DNA of 64,000 nucleotides from Nitrobacter vulgaris (GCF_002028545.1 NZ_MWPQ01000069.1:1-64000); one strand, 5' to 3'; counted from the stretch's first letter, positions 17,990 to 27,883 are shown. The notes: generated from the letters alone by a model not told the origin. A program made the numbers and translations.

Positions 17990-19116
17990 TGCGCCGACGT
18001 CTCAAGAACATCTACCGGCTAGGCTTGAAGGAGCTTTACAGCCTACGGCGCGATCCCGTACTCGTGTTTCTACTCGTATTCACCTTCACGTTTGCAATCT
18101 ACACAGTGGCCACTGGGGTTCAGACGGAGGTACGCAACGCATCGATCGCAATCGTGGACGAGGATCAATCGGACTTGTCTCGCCAGATTGACGCGGCATT
18201 TCTCAAGCCATACTTTAAGCAGCCAGTCATGCTAGGCATTGAACAGATCGATCCCGCCATGGATGGTGGGCTTTATGCCTTCGTCATAAATATTCCACCG
18301 AACTTCCAGGCCGCCGTACTTGCCGGCCGCAGGCCGCGCCTTCAGATCAACGTCGACGCAACCGCCATGACACTGGCCGGAAACGGTGCCGCCTACATCC
18401 AGAGCATCATCAGCCGCCAATTGGCGAATTTCGTCGGCCGCACAGACGGCAATTCAAGCCTGCCTGTGACGTTGGCTATGCGAACGAAGTTCAATCCAAA
18501 TCTCGATTCAAGCTGGTTCATGTCGGTGATGCAGATCGTATCCAACATCACCATGCTGTCGCTCATTCTATCCGGCGCCGCCGTCATCAGGGAGCGGGAG
18601 CGAGGCACCATCGAGCATCTGCTCGTGATGCCGGTGACGCCGGGCGAGATCATGATCGCCAAGATCTGGGCCAACGGCCTGGCGATTCTGCTCGCGGTGA
18701 CATTGTCGCTCTATGTGGTTGTGCAAGGTATTCTGGGCGTCGTCGTCTCTGGCTCGATTCCGCTATTTCTCGTTGGTTCGGCATTCTTCCTCTACGCCAT
18801 GACGGCTCTTGGCATCATGCTATCGACATTCGCACGCTCAATGCCACAGTTCGGGCTGCTGGCGATCCCATTCTTTATCGTCATGAACATGCTGTCTGGC
18901 GGCACGTCGCCGTTCGAGGGCATGCCCCCGGTTCTGCAGGTCTTGATGCAAGCTGCGCCCTCAACGCACTTTACAAGCTTCGCCCAGGCTGTGATCTTCC
19001 GCGGTGCTGGCATCGCCATCGTCTGGCCGCAACTAGCCAAAATCGCGGCAATTGGAACCGTACTGTTCATCTTCGCTCTGATTCGTTTTCGCACCACGAT
19101 GTCGGCAGCTCGATGA
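17989..19116 (+). CDS. yhhJ: ABC-2 type permease (YhhJ-like)
   Basis: 375 residues starting at the ATG that overlaps the stop of the ATPase gene. TM1 'VFLLVFTFTFAIYTVATGVQ' is followed by a periplasmic domain of about 150 residues and five helices, with the conserved 'RERERGTIEHLLVMPVTPGE' cytoplasmic loop of ABC-2 permeases. It pairs with the fused permease half of the RbbA-like protein to make the transport channel. It is the last gene of the operon; a mobile-element junction lies about 110 bases beyond its end. Confidence 0.92.
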   Translation: MRRRLKNIYRLGLKELYSLRRDPVLVFLLVFTFTFAIYTVATGVQTEVRNASIAIVDEDQSDLSRQIDAAFLKPYFKQPVMLGIEQIDPAMDGGLYAFVINIPPNFQAAVLAGRRPRLQINVDATAMTLAGNGAAYIQSIISRQLANFVGRTDGNSSLPVTLAMRTKFNPNLDSSWFMSVMQIVSNITMLSLILSGAAVIRERERGTIEHLLVMPVTPGEIMIAKIWANGLAILLAVTLSLYVVVQGILGVVVSGSIPLFLVGSAFFLYAMTALGIMLSTFARSMPQFGLLAIPFFIVMNMLSGGTSPFEGMPPVLQVLMQAAPSTHFTSFAQAVIFRGAGIAIVWPQLAKIAAIGTVLFIFALIRFRTTMSAAR

Positions 19117-19225
19117 GGTTTGGAAACTGTCTTTTGGGTGTCGACGCCTGCAAGAATAGGGGTTTGTCCGCCTCTTGTATCGGTCCGCGCATCGGTCGTC
19201 GGTGCGGTCCAGACGGTCTTGAGGT

Positions 19226-20564
19226 TTAACGCACCAATAGACCGAGCGCGACAGGATCGACGGCGGCAACGGGCGCGGCTGCATCATGTGCCGCGATCTT
19301 TGCCTCGACCTCCGCCATATGCGTGAGCGCCCTGTTCCAGCGCGCCTCCAGTTCGCCCGCGACCAGCCGATTGGCTGGGTCGGCAGCATCGTATTGCCTA
19401 AAGGCGCGGTCGGCGGCGTAACGCGCCGCTTCGAAGTCGCGGCCGAGAGCGTCGCGCACCTGATCCCGCCGCTGGCTCGCCTCCGTCTCGGCGGCTGTAG
19501 CGGCGGCGACCGCGCCGGGCCCCACTACAGTCAGCATCGCATTCTCGATGGCGTCGTCAACACGCAGGCCGCCGAAGGCGATGCAGTGAGGGGCGCCATT
19601 GTCCATCCAGGCCCGGCTGCAGCTGTAGCGCGGGATACCGTGCTTGGCGCCTGTGTACTTCAGCGTCAGCTTGCGTCCGCAGCGGTTGCATCGGATCAAC
19701 CCAGCGAGGAGCGCGTCGCCATGCTTGGGCGCGCCATGATGCCGGCCGGTGGGAGCGTTGCTGCTAACCATTTTGCGGATCGCCTCCGCCCTCTCCCAGC
19801 TTACGTATCCTTCGTGCGCATTCGGCATCAGCGCCAGCCAATCAGTCCGCGCCTTGCAATGGGTCTTCACGCTGACGCCATCGGCGCTGTATCCCGATGC
19901 TACGGCAGTCTTACCATAGGCATAGGCTCCGCCGTAGATCGGATTGTCGATCATCCGGTGGATGGTGGCGTAGTTGGGATGCCGCCAGGTCGTGTCCCCG
20001 TTGTTCTGCCTCACCGGCAAATCGACATCGTGCTCATGGAACCAGCACAGCGCCTGTCGCGCGCTGTCAAGCTCTTGCACCTTGTCGAAGACCAGCATGA
20101 TCGCGTCCTGCACTCGCCGGCCTGGATCCTTCTCATAGCGGTCACCGGCCTTCACGAAGCCCACCGGCGCGGCGACGATAAGCTCTCCTCGGCGCATAGA
20201 TTGTCTCCTGATCGACCAGCACGGTGTCGACCACGCGGCACATCTCGATCAGCTGTTGCCAGTCTCGGCTGTTGCGGGCGAAGCGCGACACCTCGCGTGC
20301 GCAGACAGCGCCGATCTTGCCGAGGCAGACTTCGGCAACCATGCGCTCGAAGCCAGCACGCTGCACTCCGCCGGCGGCAGAGCGGCCAAGATCATCATCA
20401 ATAACCTCGATCTCCGACCAGCCGAGCGCCGTCAGGCGGTCCGGCATGGCGTACTGCAGCGCGCTGCTCTCGCGGTTGTGCAGCACCTGATGTGCCGAGG
20501 ATTGCCGTACGTAAAGCAGCGCCTTGCGCTCCAGATGGTGCGGCCGGACCTTGTCAGTGATCAT
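19226..20564 (-). pseudogene. Large serine recombinase, broken by internal deletion and truncation
   Basis: The N-terminal resolvase domain (from 20564) reads 'KALLYVRQSSAHQVLHNRES' with the nucleophile serine, and continues to VDQETIYAP. Immediately afterwards the reading frame changes and resumes at '[20 protein letters not shown]', the recombinase domain, followed by the zinc-ribbon '[17 protein letters not shown]'. The residues normally between these blocks (the NDRLLLGLKG...LRQRS helix region, about 35 residues) are gone. The C-terminus also stops early, at '[11 protein letters not shown]'. The enzyme cannot be functional. Confidence 0.8.
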
Positions 20565-21082
20565 GACCCGCCTCCGTCGGTGAGGCCGCGCTGCTGATCC
20601 GAGCGTGTTCCAGGATCAGCCGCGTCATCAACGCAGTCAGCACATCCCGCACCTGTTCCGGCAAATCCCGCCATGCGGGTGTCTGCGTCGGCGTTCCGCG
20701 GGCGAACAGATCGATCTGTTGAGATCAGTCGCTTTGCCGAAGCCGTCGTCGTTCGGTCGGCATCGCTGACGGTTGCACCGAGCTTCGCATGATCATGGGC
20801 CTCTCCCCGATCCTGATCGTGAGAGGATATGGGTGCGCCAGAATACGGCGCATTCGATGAAGACAGTGGCGGCTTCAGTGTCTGCTGGAGAAGATCGGAC
20901 AGCGCTGACAGCGCATCCATGCTAACAAAAGACGATGTGGTCAGCCGCGGCGGATCGGGGCACATCGCCCGCTCGAACCAGGCTGGCACTTCCAGCCACC
21001 GGTCCGCCGCCGAGCCGCTCAACGTGCAGCGGAAAACGACGCCATCGGCCTTGTCGATTGCCTCGTGGATCGCTACCGACAT
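20554..21082 (-). pseudogene. Frameshifted partner gene of the serine recombinase
   Basis: The first frame begins 'AIDKADGVVFRCTLSGSAAD' RWLEVPAWFERAMC. After a shift near 20715 another frame continues 'TPTQTPAWRDLPEQVRDVLT' ALMTRLILEHARISS and ends at 20554, overlapping the recombinase start by ATGATCACTGA. The two parts together look like the small accessory gene that precedes this recombinase family in rhizobial elements. Function unknown; it is broken here together with the recombinase. Confidence 0.55.
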
Positions 21083-21141
21083 CCCGAACCACGGATGCCA
21101 ATGATAGAGCAGTTCTCGAAAAACGGTCTCGTGGGCGTTCT

Positions 21142-21369
21142 TAAACCTTGTTGTACAATCACGTCCGCTACCACGAGAGCATCGACAACGTTACAACTGC
21201 CGACGTTTACTTCGGCAGATCTGAGACGATCCTCGCCGAACGCAAACGTATCAAGCTTGCCACCATCGCAAACCGCCGCTTGCAGCATCGACTGCGGGCC
21301 GCTAAAATTCTAACCCCTGATGAGCGAGCCTCTCTTCACGAAATGCCTGATGAGTCTCAAATTGTCTGA
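21142..21369 (+). pseudogene. C-terminal fragment of IS3-family transposase
   Basis: Encodes 'YNHVRYHESIDNVTTADVYF' then GRSETILAERKRIKLATIANRRLQHR. This is the standard end of IS3-group integrases ('YN..RYHESL.NVTPADVYFGR...ILaeRerIKrqTi'). The upstream catalytic part is absent. Confidence 0.7.
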
Positions 21370-21426
21370 CGACGGACAGTTTCACGCCGTCGATTTCTCA
21401 AATGGTCCCTCACGGCTTCCTATGTT

Positions 21427-24400
21427 TCAGGTTGATGTCGAGCCGGCATGGGTTGGTTCGGGGGGCGTCGGTGCCTGCCGGCTCTGATCGGGCTTCGAGC
21501 CTCCTCTCAGCACGACATAAATTGCGGGGATGACGAGCACGGTGAGGGCCGTCGATGACGCCAGTCCGAACAATAGCGAAATCGCGAGCCCCTGAAAGAT
21601 CGGGTCGGTGAGGATGACCGCCGCCCCGATCATCGCCGCGATCGCGGTCAGCAGGATTGGCTTGAAGCGGATTGCGCCCGCCTCCAGCAACACGTCGATC
21701 AGCGGCCGGTCGGGCCGGCGCGCATGGCGGATGAAATCGACCAGCAGGATCGAGTTGCGCACGATAATGCCGGCCAGCGCGATGAAGCCGATCATCGAGG
21801 TAGCCGTGAATGGCGCGGCGAACAGCCAGTGGCCGAGCATGATACCGATGAAGGTGAGCGGGATCGGCGTCAGGATCACCAGCGGCAGCTTGAACGAGCC
21901 GAACTGCGCGACGACGAGAACGTAGATGCCGAGGATGGCCACCATGAAGGCCGCGCCCATGTCGCGGAAGGTCACCCACGTCACCTCCCATTCGCCGTCC
22001 CAAAGCAGGGTCGGATGAGTTTCGTCGTCCGGCTGACCGTGCAAGGCGATCACGGGCTTGGGCAGACTGCCCCAGTCGATCCGGTCGATCGCATCGCGCA
22101 CCGCGAGCATCCCGTAGATCGGCGCTTCATAGGCACCGGCGAGCTCCCCCAGCACCATCTCGGCGGGGCGGCCGTTGTGGCGGAAGATCGGCCAGGACGC
22201 TGGCTCATGGGCGACACTGACAACATCGCCGAGTTCGACCACCCCGCGGCCGCCCGGCAGCGCGTTGGCGGGCACCGGCGTGGTCAGAGCGCGCTCGTCC
22301 ATCACCGCACCCGCCTTGGGCAGCGCGAGGCGGATGGCGATCGGGTAGCGTCCGCCGCCACGTTGCGAATAGCCGACCGTCGTGCCGCCGTAGAGATAGC
22401 GCAGCGTGTCGTACACGTCGGCCTGCTCGACCTTGTAGTATTCGAGATTGTCCTGATTGATCGCGACGCGCACGCGCTCGGCCTGGTTATGATAGCTGTC
22501 ATCGACATCGACGATGAACGGGACGCTCTTGAACGCCGTGCGCACCTTGGCGGCTACCGCGCGCCTTGTGTCGGGGTCGGGGCCGTAGATTTCGGCCAGC
22601 AGCGTGCCCAGCACCGGCGGCCCTGGCGGCGGCTCCACTACCTTGACGATCGTGCCCTGCGGGAGGTCGATACCGCGCAGGCGCTCGCGCACGTCCAGCG
22701 CGATGGCGTGGCTCGCCCGTGCGCGCGCTCCCTTCGGCACAAGGTTGATCGCGATATCGCCCTGCTCGGGACCCGCGCGCAGGTAATAATGCCGCACCAG
22801 ACCGTTGAAATCGAACGGCGCGGCGGTGCCAGCATAGGTCTGGAACGAGACGATCTCCGGCACCGGGGCGAGCCGGTCGACCATCGCTTGCAACGCCCGG
22901 TCGGTGTCCTCGACCGACGACCCCTTTGGCAGGTCGAGCACGACCTGAAGATTGGCCTTGTTGTCAAACGGCAGGAGCTTCACCGTGACGTGTTTGGTGT
23001 AGAACAGCGCGAGCGAGGCCAGCGTCGCCCCCCCGACCAGAGCCAGGAAAATCCACGCTCGCCGGCGTGACGCCAGAACGGGCTTCGCGACCGCGACGTA
23101 AAGCCGGCCGAGCCGGCCGCCGCTCGCCGCCTCATCGCCTTTGCCGGCAGTATTGTGATCGCCGCCGAGCTTCATCATCAGCCACGGCGTCAGGATGACG
23201 GCAACGAAGAACGAGAACAGCATCGCGGCCGAGGCGTTGGCCGGAATCGGGCTCATATAGGGGCCCATCATGCCGGACACGAACAGCATCGGCAGCAGCG
23301 CCGCCACCACCGTCAGCGTCGCGACGATGGTCGGATTGCCGACCTCGGCGACCGCGTCGATCGCGGCCTGCGCGCGCGAGCGGCCGTCGCGCATCGCCCA
23401 GTGGCGGGCGATGTTCTCGATCACCACGATGGCGTCGTCCACCAGAATGCCGATAGAGAAGATCAGCGCGAACAGGCTGACGCGGTTGAGCGTATAGCCC
23501 ATGACCCACGAGGCGAACAGCGTCAGCAGGATGGTGGTCGGGATCACCACCGCAACCACCAGCGCCTCGCGCCAGCCGATGGCGACGGCGACCAGCACCA
23601 CGATCGACACCGTCGCGAGGCCGAGATGGAACAGAAGCTCGTTGGCTTTCTCGTTGGCCGTCTCGCCGTAATTGCGGGTGATCGTCATCTCCACGTCTTC
23701 GGGGAAGATCTGGCCGCGCGTCTGCTCCAGCCGCCGCACGATCTCGTCGGCGATCACCACCGCATTGGTGCCGGGGCGCTTGGCGATGGCGAGCGAGACG
23801 GCGGGCGCGCGTTCGAGTCCAGCGTCCGCCGTCTTGCGGATATCGGTGACGCGGTTCTCGGCCGGCGAGGTCGCCAGCACGACCTGAGAGACGTCGCGCA
23901 CATAGACCGGGCGGCCGTCGCGCGCGGTGAGCAGGATGTTGCCGATCTCGGGCAACGCCTGCAGGGTCTGGCCGGCGACGATGGCGCGCTGCTGCGTCTC
24001 CTCGCGCACGGTGCCGATGCGGAACGAGCGGTTGGCGCCCTCGATCTTGGCGGCGAGCTGTTGCAGGGTGATGCCGTAAAGCGACAGCCGCTCGGGATCG
24101 GGCTCGACGCGGAACGCTTCCGGCTGCTCGTCGACGATATAGGTGAGGCCGATGTCGGGCAGTTTCGACACCTCGACCTGCAACTCGCGGGCCAGTCGAG
24201 TCAGCCCGTTCGCGGTCCATCGGGACGCGGCCGCCGTCGTCGGGCGGAGCGTGACGACCACGATCGCCACGTCGTCGATGCCGCGGCCAACGATGAGCGG
24301 CTCCGGAATCCCGACCGGGATCCGGTTCATGTTGGCGCGAACCTTCTCATGCACCCTAAGAATGGCGGCGTCCGGATTGGTGCCGACCTTGAAACGCGCG

Positions 24401-24690
24401 GTGACCACGGTGCCGTCGTCCTCGGTCTGCGAATAGACGTGCTCGACGCCGTCGATGCTCTTGACGATGGTCTCCAGCGGTTCGGTCACCAGCTTGACGG
24501 CGTCCTCCGCTCTCAAGCCGTTGGCGGTGACGTGGATATCGACCATCGGCACCGAGATCTGTGGCTCCTCCTCGCGCGGCAGCGTCACCAGTGCGACCAG
24601 CCCGAGCGCCAGCGCCGCCAGCAGGATCAGCGGCGTGAGGGGCGACGCGATGAAGACGCGCGTCAGGTGGCCTGCGATGCCAAGTTTCAT
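21427..24690 (-). CDS. RND efflux permease (HAE-type)
   Basis: 1087 residues with twelve predicted helices and two large periplasmic loops. The N-terminal motif 'LPREEEPQISVPMVDIHVTA' and TM4 'FSIGILVDDAIVVIENIARH' carry the DD proton-relay pair of hydrophobe/amphiphile pumps, unlike the CzcA-type D-D-E pump at the left end of the window. Its start overlaps the adaptor stop by four bases. It is the last gene of a series that begins with sulfide:quinone oxidoreductase, so the export of a sulfur compound or of a toxic by-product of sulfide oxidation is possible but unproven. The last 30 residues are polar and proline-rich. Confidence 0.92.
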   Translation of the reverse strand: MKLGIAGHLTRVFIASPLTPLILLAALALGLVALVTLPREEEPQISVPMVDIHVTANGLRAEDAVKLVTEPLETIVKSIDGVEHVYSQTEDDGTVVTARFKVGTNPDAAILRVHEKVRANMNRIPVGIPEPLIVGRGIDDVAIVVVTLRPTTAAASRWTANGLTRLARELQVEVSKLPDIGLTYIVDEQPEAFRVEPDPERLSLYGITLQQLAAKIEGANRSFRIGTVREETQQRAIVAGQTLQALPEIGNILLTARDGRPVYVRDVSQVVLATSPAENRVTDIRKTADAGLERAPAVSLAIAKRPGTNAVVIADEIVRRLEQTRGQIFPEDVEMTITRNYGETANEKANELLFHLGLATVSIVVLVAVAIGWREALVVAVVIPTTILLTLFASWVMGYTLNRVSLFALIFSIGILVDDAIVVIENIARHWAMRDGRSRAQAAIDAVAEVGNPTIVATLTVVAALLPMLFVSGMMGPYMSPIPANASAAMLFSFFVAVILTPWLMMKLGGDHNTAGKGDEAASGGRLGRLYVAVAKPVLASRRRAWIFLALVGGATLASLALFYTKHVTVKLLPFDNKANLQVVLDLPKGSSVEDTDRALQAMVDRLAPVPEIVSFQTYAGTAAPFDFNGLVRHYYLRAGPEQGDIAINLVPKGARARASHAIALDVRERLRGIDLPQGTIVKVVEPPPGPPVLGTLLAEIYGPDPDTRRAVAAKVRTAFKSVPFIVDVDDSYHNQAERVRVAINQDNLEYYKVEQADVYDTLRYLYGGTTVGYSQRGGGRYPIAIRLALPKAGAVMDERALTTPVPANALPGGRGVVELGDVVSVAHEPASWPIFRHNGRPAEMVLGELAGAYEAPIYGMLAVRDAIDRIDWGSLPKPVIALHGQPDDETHPTLLWDGEWEVTWVTFRDMGAAFMVAILGIYVLVVAQFGSFKLPLVILTPIPLTFIGIMLGHWLFAAPFTATSMIGFIALAGIIVRNSILLVDFIRHARRPDRPLIDVLLEAGAIRFKPILLTAIAAMIGAAVILTDPIFQGLAISLLFGLASSTALTVLVIPAIYVVLRGGSKPDQSRQAPTPPEPTHAGSTST

Positions 24691-25697
24691 GGCAGCACGA
24701 TCCGGTCGCCGTCGCGCAGGCCGGTAAGAATCTCGACGCGTCCCGCGCCGTTGTCGGCGAAGGTCTCGCCGAGAATGACAGCGACGTCCATTGCGCCGGC
24801 GTCGGTGGCGACGCGGACATAATCGACGCCATGGGTGGTGCGGATCGCCGTCGCCGGCACCGCCAACACCGTACGCTTGCCGACCGGGATCGACACCAGC
24901 GTGCGCTCGTTGACGAAATAATCGCCGATCCCTTCGACCTCGACATCCGCGATCACGCGCCCGTCGGTGATCTCCGGATAGACCTTGACGATGCGGCCGC
25001 GATGCGCGGCGGATAGCCCGCCCGGCGCGGTGAGCCCGCGCGCACCGACCGTCACGTCGGCGCCCTGTGCGATCTCGCTGGCATGACGCTCCGGCAGCGA
25101 CAGCCGCAGATAATACGGTCCCGGCGCGATGCGGGCGATGTCCTCGCCGGGCATGACCACGGAGCCGGGCGTTACCGGCACTGTGAGCACCCGCCCCGTT
25201 GCAGGCGCGAAGACGGTGCCCTCGCGCGCGCTCTGTTCGATGACGGTCTTCTCCGCCTTGGCCGCCGCGACCTGATTGGTTGCGACCTCGAACTGCATCT
25301 TGGCCTGATCGAGGCTGACCTGCGTGCCTGATCCGCTCGCCCTGAGCTGCTGCGCCCGCTCAAGCTGGACGCGTGCATTCGCAAGCTGCGAGTTGAGCGC
25401 CTCGATCTTGGCGTCGGCGGCGTTGAGCTGAAGTGCGAGCTTGTCGTCGACGACGACGGCGATTGCCTGTCCTTCCCTGACTTCGTCGCCCTGCGTGACG
25501 CGAAGCTCGCGCACCGAGCCGCCGATGCGGGTACGCGCCGGCACCACGATGCGGCTCTCGACCTGGCCGAAGACGGCCTTCATCTCGGGAATTGTCGTGG
25601 CCTTGACGACGAATTCGCCGGCGTCGGCCGCCGTCGCGCCCGCGATCGCCGCGCCGGCGAGAACGGCTGTCAGGAAGCGCAAGATCGGTCGATGCAT
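24687..25697 (-). CDS. RND periplasmic adaptor
   Basis: 336 residues: leader 'FLTAVLAGAAIAGATAADAG', first lipoyl half 'RIGGSVRELRVTQGDEVREG', coiled-coil hairpin about 100-160, second half 'GTVFAPATGRVLTVPVTPGS', then barrel domains. It has no N-terminal lipobox. It pairs with the RND permease that overlaps its end. It begins about 65 bases after the DUF2892 gene in the same direction. No outer-membrane factor gene lies nearby. Confidence 0.9.
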   Translation of the reverse strand: MHRPILRFLTAVLAGAAIAGATAADAGEFVVKATTIPEMKAVFGQVESRIVVPARTRIGGSVRELRVTQGDEVREGQAIAVVVDDKLALQLNAADAKIEALNSQLANARVQLERAQQLRASGSGTQVSLDQAKMQFEVATNQVAAAKAEKTVIEQSAREGTVFAPATGRVLTVPVTPGSVVMPGEDIARIAPGPYYLRLSLPERHASEIAQGADVTVGARGLTAPGGLSAAHRGRIVKVYPEITDGRVIADVEVEGIGDYFVNERTLVSIPVGKRTVLAVPATAIRTTHGVDYVRVATDAGAMDVAVILGETFADNGAGRVEILTGLRDGDRIVLP

Positions 25698-25763
25698 GAG
25701 CGTGCAGCTTTCACAGAGCGATCACAAGTCTCGTCCGACCATCGGATAGAGAAGGTCTCGTCG

Positions 25764-25967
25764 TTATTTAAATGCGACGCCGGCCGGACAGCCCAGTTTC
25801 CTGAAGATCATGGCCGAAGGGCAAAAGCCTGTGACCGACGCCTGGATCAGGTTTACCCCGACGAAGATTGTGAGCAGATACCACCAGGGCGACGCGTAAA
25901 ATCCGAGCCCCAGCGAGACAAGAACCATGAAGCCGGCAAACATCATCACGGCGCGATCGATCGTCAT
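25764..25967 (-). CDS. DUF2892 small membrane protein
   Basis: 67 residues with two helices ('AVMMFAGFMVLVSLGLGFYA' and 'YLLTIFVGVNLIQASVTGFC') and the motif 'GFCPSAMIFRKLGCPAG', typical of the DUF2892 family. DUF2892 domains often accompany rhodaneses and sulfide- or persulfide-handling genes. Cys in GFCP and GCPAG are conserved in the family. It starts 18 bases after the SQR-like gene and is surely co-transcribed with it. Confidence 0.88.
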   Translation of the reverse strand: MTIDRAVMMFAGFMVLVSLGLGFYASPWWYLLTIFVGVNLIQASVTGFCPSAMIFRKLGCPAGVAFK

Positions 25968-25985
25968 TGTCGTTTCTCCTCTGCT

Positions 25986-27290
25986 TCAAGACTGCGCCTG
26001 TTCGGCCGTCTCCACGTGAATTTCCTTCAGTTTCTTGATCCCGAGCATGTCGAGGACGAGGTTTTCGTAAAAGGTCTCGGCCTTGCCCTGACGCATCTTG
26101 CGCAGGAAGTATTTTTCAAAACCGATCTTGGCGGCGTGGACCCATTTGCCCTGCGACGACCAGTTGACGTTGCGCGGCGGGATCTGGGGCTGGGCGACGA
26201 AAGCGATGCCGTCGTCGCCGAAATCGGCGAGGCAGACCGCGTTCCAGGTGGCGACCGCTTTCGGGTGCTCGCCCTTGAGAAGCGAAGCGATGTTCTCCGC
26301 CGTGGCGGTGACCATGGATTCGATCATGAAACCGGTCTTCGGCACGCCCACCGCGAGCGGCGTCTTGCCGACCGGCGGAATGGCGACGCAGACGCCGACG
26401 CCGAAAACGTTCGGGAAGGTCGGGTTGCGCTGGTGCTTGTCGATGACGATAAAGCCGCGCGGATTGGCCAGGCCCTTGACGCCAAGAACGGCCGGGACGC
26501 CCCGGAAGGCCGGCAGCAGCATCGAGAAGGCGAAGGGCAGTTCGTGCGTTGCCTTGACCGAGCCGTCGTCGTTGACTTCTTCGACGACGAGTTTTTCAGG
26601 TTCGACCTTTGTCGTGCGCGCATTGGTGATCCATTTGATGTGGCGGTCGCGCATCGTGCTTTCGATCAGGCCCTTGGTGTCGCCGACGCCGTCGAGCCCG
26701 AGATGGCCGATATAGGGCTCCGGCGTCACGAAGGTCATCGGCACGCGGTCGCGGACGCGCGCATTGCGCAAGGCCGTTTCGAGGATGAAGGCGAATTCAT
26801 AGGCCGGGCCGTAGCAGGATGCGCCTTGCACGGCGCCGATCACCACCGGTCCCGGCGTCTTGACGAGTTTGTCGAATGCGACTTTGGCCTGAAGGGCATG
26901 ATCGGTCTGGCAGACGGACTGGGTATGGGCATTCGGGCCCAGCCCCGGCACCTCGTCGAAGGCAAGGTCAGGTCCGGTGGCGATAATCAGATAGTCGTAG
27001 TAAATGGATGTGCCGTCATTGAGCTGAATCCGATTTTCAGCCGGCTCGACGCGTTTGGCCCCCTCCGGCCGCAGTTCGATGCCTCTCTGTTTCAATACCG
27101 GAGCGAGGTCGACTTCGATATCCGCCGGCTGTCTCCAGCCGACGGCGACCCACGGATTCGAAGGCACGAACGAATAGGTCGAGCCGAGATTAACGACGGT
27201 GAGACGATCATCTCGCCGCAGCTTGGTCTTCATCTCATAGGCCATGATGGTTCCACCAAGGCCCGCGCCGAGAACGACAATGTGAGACAT
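25986..27290 (-). CDS. sqr: Sulfide:quinone oxidoreductase-like flavoprotein
   Basis: 434 residues. FAD-binding 'VVLGAGLGGTIMAYEM' at 5-20; 'YDYLIIATGPDLAFDEVPGL' in the second dinucleotide region; C-terminal amphipathic helix region typical of membrane-attached SQR. Three cysteines, C127 ('SVCQTD'), C159 ('GASCYGPAYEF') and C353 ('NAVCLADFG'), fall at the positions of the catalytic cysteines of type I SQR. It would oxidise H2S to polysulfide or persulfide and reduce quinone at the inner membrane. Divergent from an ArsR-type persulfide-sensor-like gene and followed by DUF2892 and RND genes. Confidence 0.88.
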   Translation of the reverse strand: MSHIVVLGAGLGGTIMAYEMKTKLRRDDRLTVVNLGSTYSFVPSNPWVAVGWRQPADIEVDLAPVLKQRGIELRPEGAKRVEPAENRIQLNDGTSIYYDYLIIATGPDLAFDEVPGLGPNAHTQSVCQTDHALQAKVAFDKLVKTPGPVVIGAVQGASCYGPAYEFAFILETALRNARVRDRVPMTFVTPEPYIGHLGLDGVGDTKGLIESTMRDRHIKWITNARTTKVEPEKLVVEEVNDDGSVKATHELPFAFSMLLPAFRGVPAVLGVKGLANPRGFIVIDKHQRNPTFPNVFGVGVCVAIPPVGKTPLAVGVPKTGFMIESMVTATAENIASLLKGEHPKAVATWNAVCLADFGDDGIAFVAQPQIPPRNVNWSSQGKWVHAAKIGFEKYFLRKMRQGKAETFYENLVLDMLGIKKLKEIHVETAEQAQS

Positions 27291-27422
27291 GGACTATTCC
27301 TCCGATTATCCGTCGAGTTTCCCTGACATCGCGCATTGCGTCTTGATCTGGTTCAAGGCAGGAGCAAATTGTCCTTTGAACCTTGCGTCGGCCTCTCGGG
27401 AAGGTCGGACAGCTTGTTTATA

Positions 27423-27457
27423 ACATTCAAGGAGTATAAATTCAATACTATGAATGT
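27423..27457. promoter_or_regulatory. AT-rich inverted repeat, candidate SqrR/BigR operator
   Basis: ACATTC (27423-27428) and GAATGT (27452-27457) form an outer inverted repeat, and ATTCA (27440-27444) / TGAAT (27451-27455) an inner one, in the AT-rich gap between the divergent sqr and arsR genes. BigR-type repressors bind AT-rich imperfect palindromes in such positions. This also argues that translation starts after it (27465) and not at the ATG inside it (27450). Confidence 0.5.
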
Positions 27458-27464
27458 AGGAGAT

Positions 27465-27785
27465 ATGATGCCGGCGGCGGAATCGGCCGCGGAACTGATG
27501 CGCAGCCTGTCCCACCCGCAGCGCCTGCTGGTGCTCTGCGCCCTGGTGGACGGCGAGAGGTCAGTCGCTGAATTGCGTCAAGGGCTCGGGATCGAACAGG
27601 TGCCGATGTCGCAGCAGCTCATGCGGCTCAGGTCGGACGGGCTTGTCGAAGCCCGTCGCGAAGGAACGACGGTCTATTATTCCATCGCACGGCCGGAGGT
27701 TTTAACTGTCGTGGAGGCGCTGCATTCAGCCTTCTGCGCACCGGCCCGAGGCAAGCGGCCGCGCGGGGGCCAATCGAAGAGATGA
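27465..27785 (+). CDS. bigR: ArsR-family repressor of the SqrR/BigR persulfide-sensor type
   Basis: 106 residues from the ATGATG at 27465, chosen because GGAG lies 4-7 bases upstream and the alternative ATG at 27450 sits in a palindrome. Winged helix: 'LMRSLSHPQRLLVLCALVDG', 'MSQQLMRLRSDGLVEARREG' and 'TTVYYSIARPEVLTVVEAL'. It has exactly two cysteines, C25 in alpha-2 and C91 in the last helix. Their spacing of 66 residues equals that of the redox cysteines of SqrR (C41/C107) and BigR (C42/C108), which form a tetrasulfide link with persulfide and release DNA. Metal-site motifs (ELCVCD) are absent. It should control the divergent sqr operon. Confidence 0.85.
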   Translation: MMPAAESAAELMRSLSHPQRLLVLCALVDGERSVAELRQGLGIEQVPMSQQLMRLRSDGLVEARREGTTVYYSIARPEVLTVVEALHSAFCAPARGKRPRGGQSKR

Positions 27786-27883
27786 TCGCGCAACCGTTCC
27801 CTAGCGTCCTGTCTCTGAAATTTCTATGCATTTATGGCTGGTCATGATTCCATCTCTGCATCCAGAAGATTCGGAGGCGGCGA

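Noticed and set aside
23155-24822. Long plus-strand open frame (555 codons) opposite the RND pump
   Set aside because: It is the reverse of a well-supported RND gene; composition is H/D/R-rich as expected for antisense of high-GC coding DNA, with no known domain.
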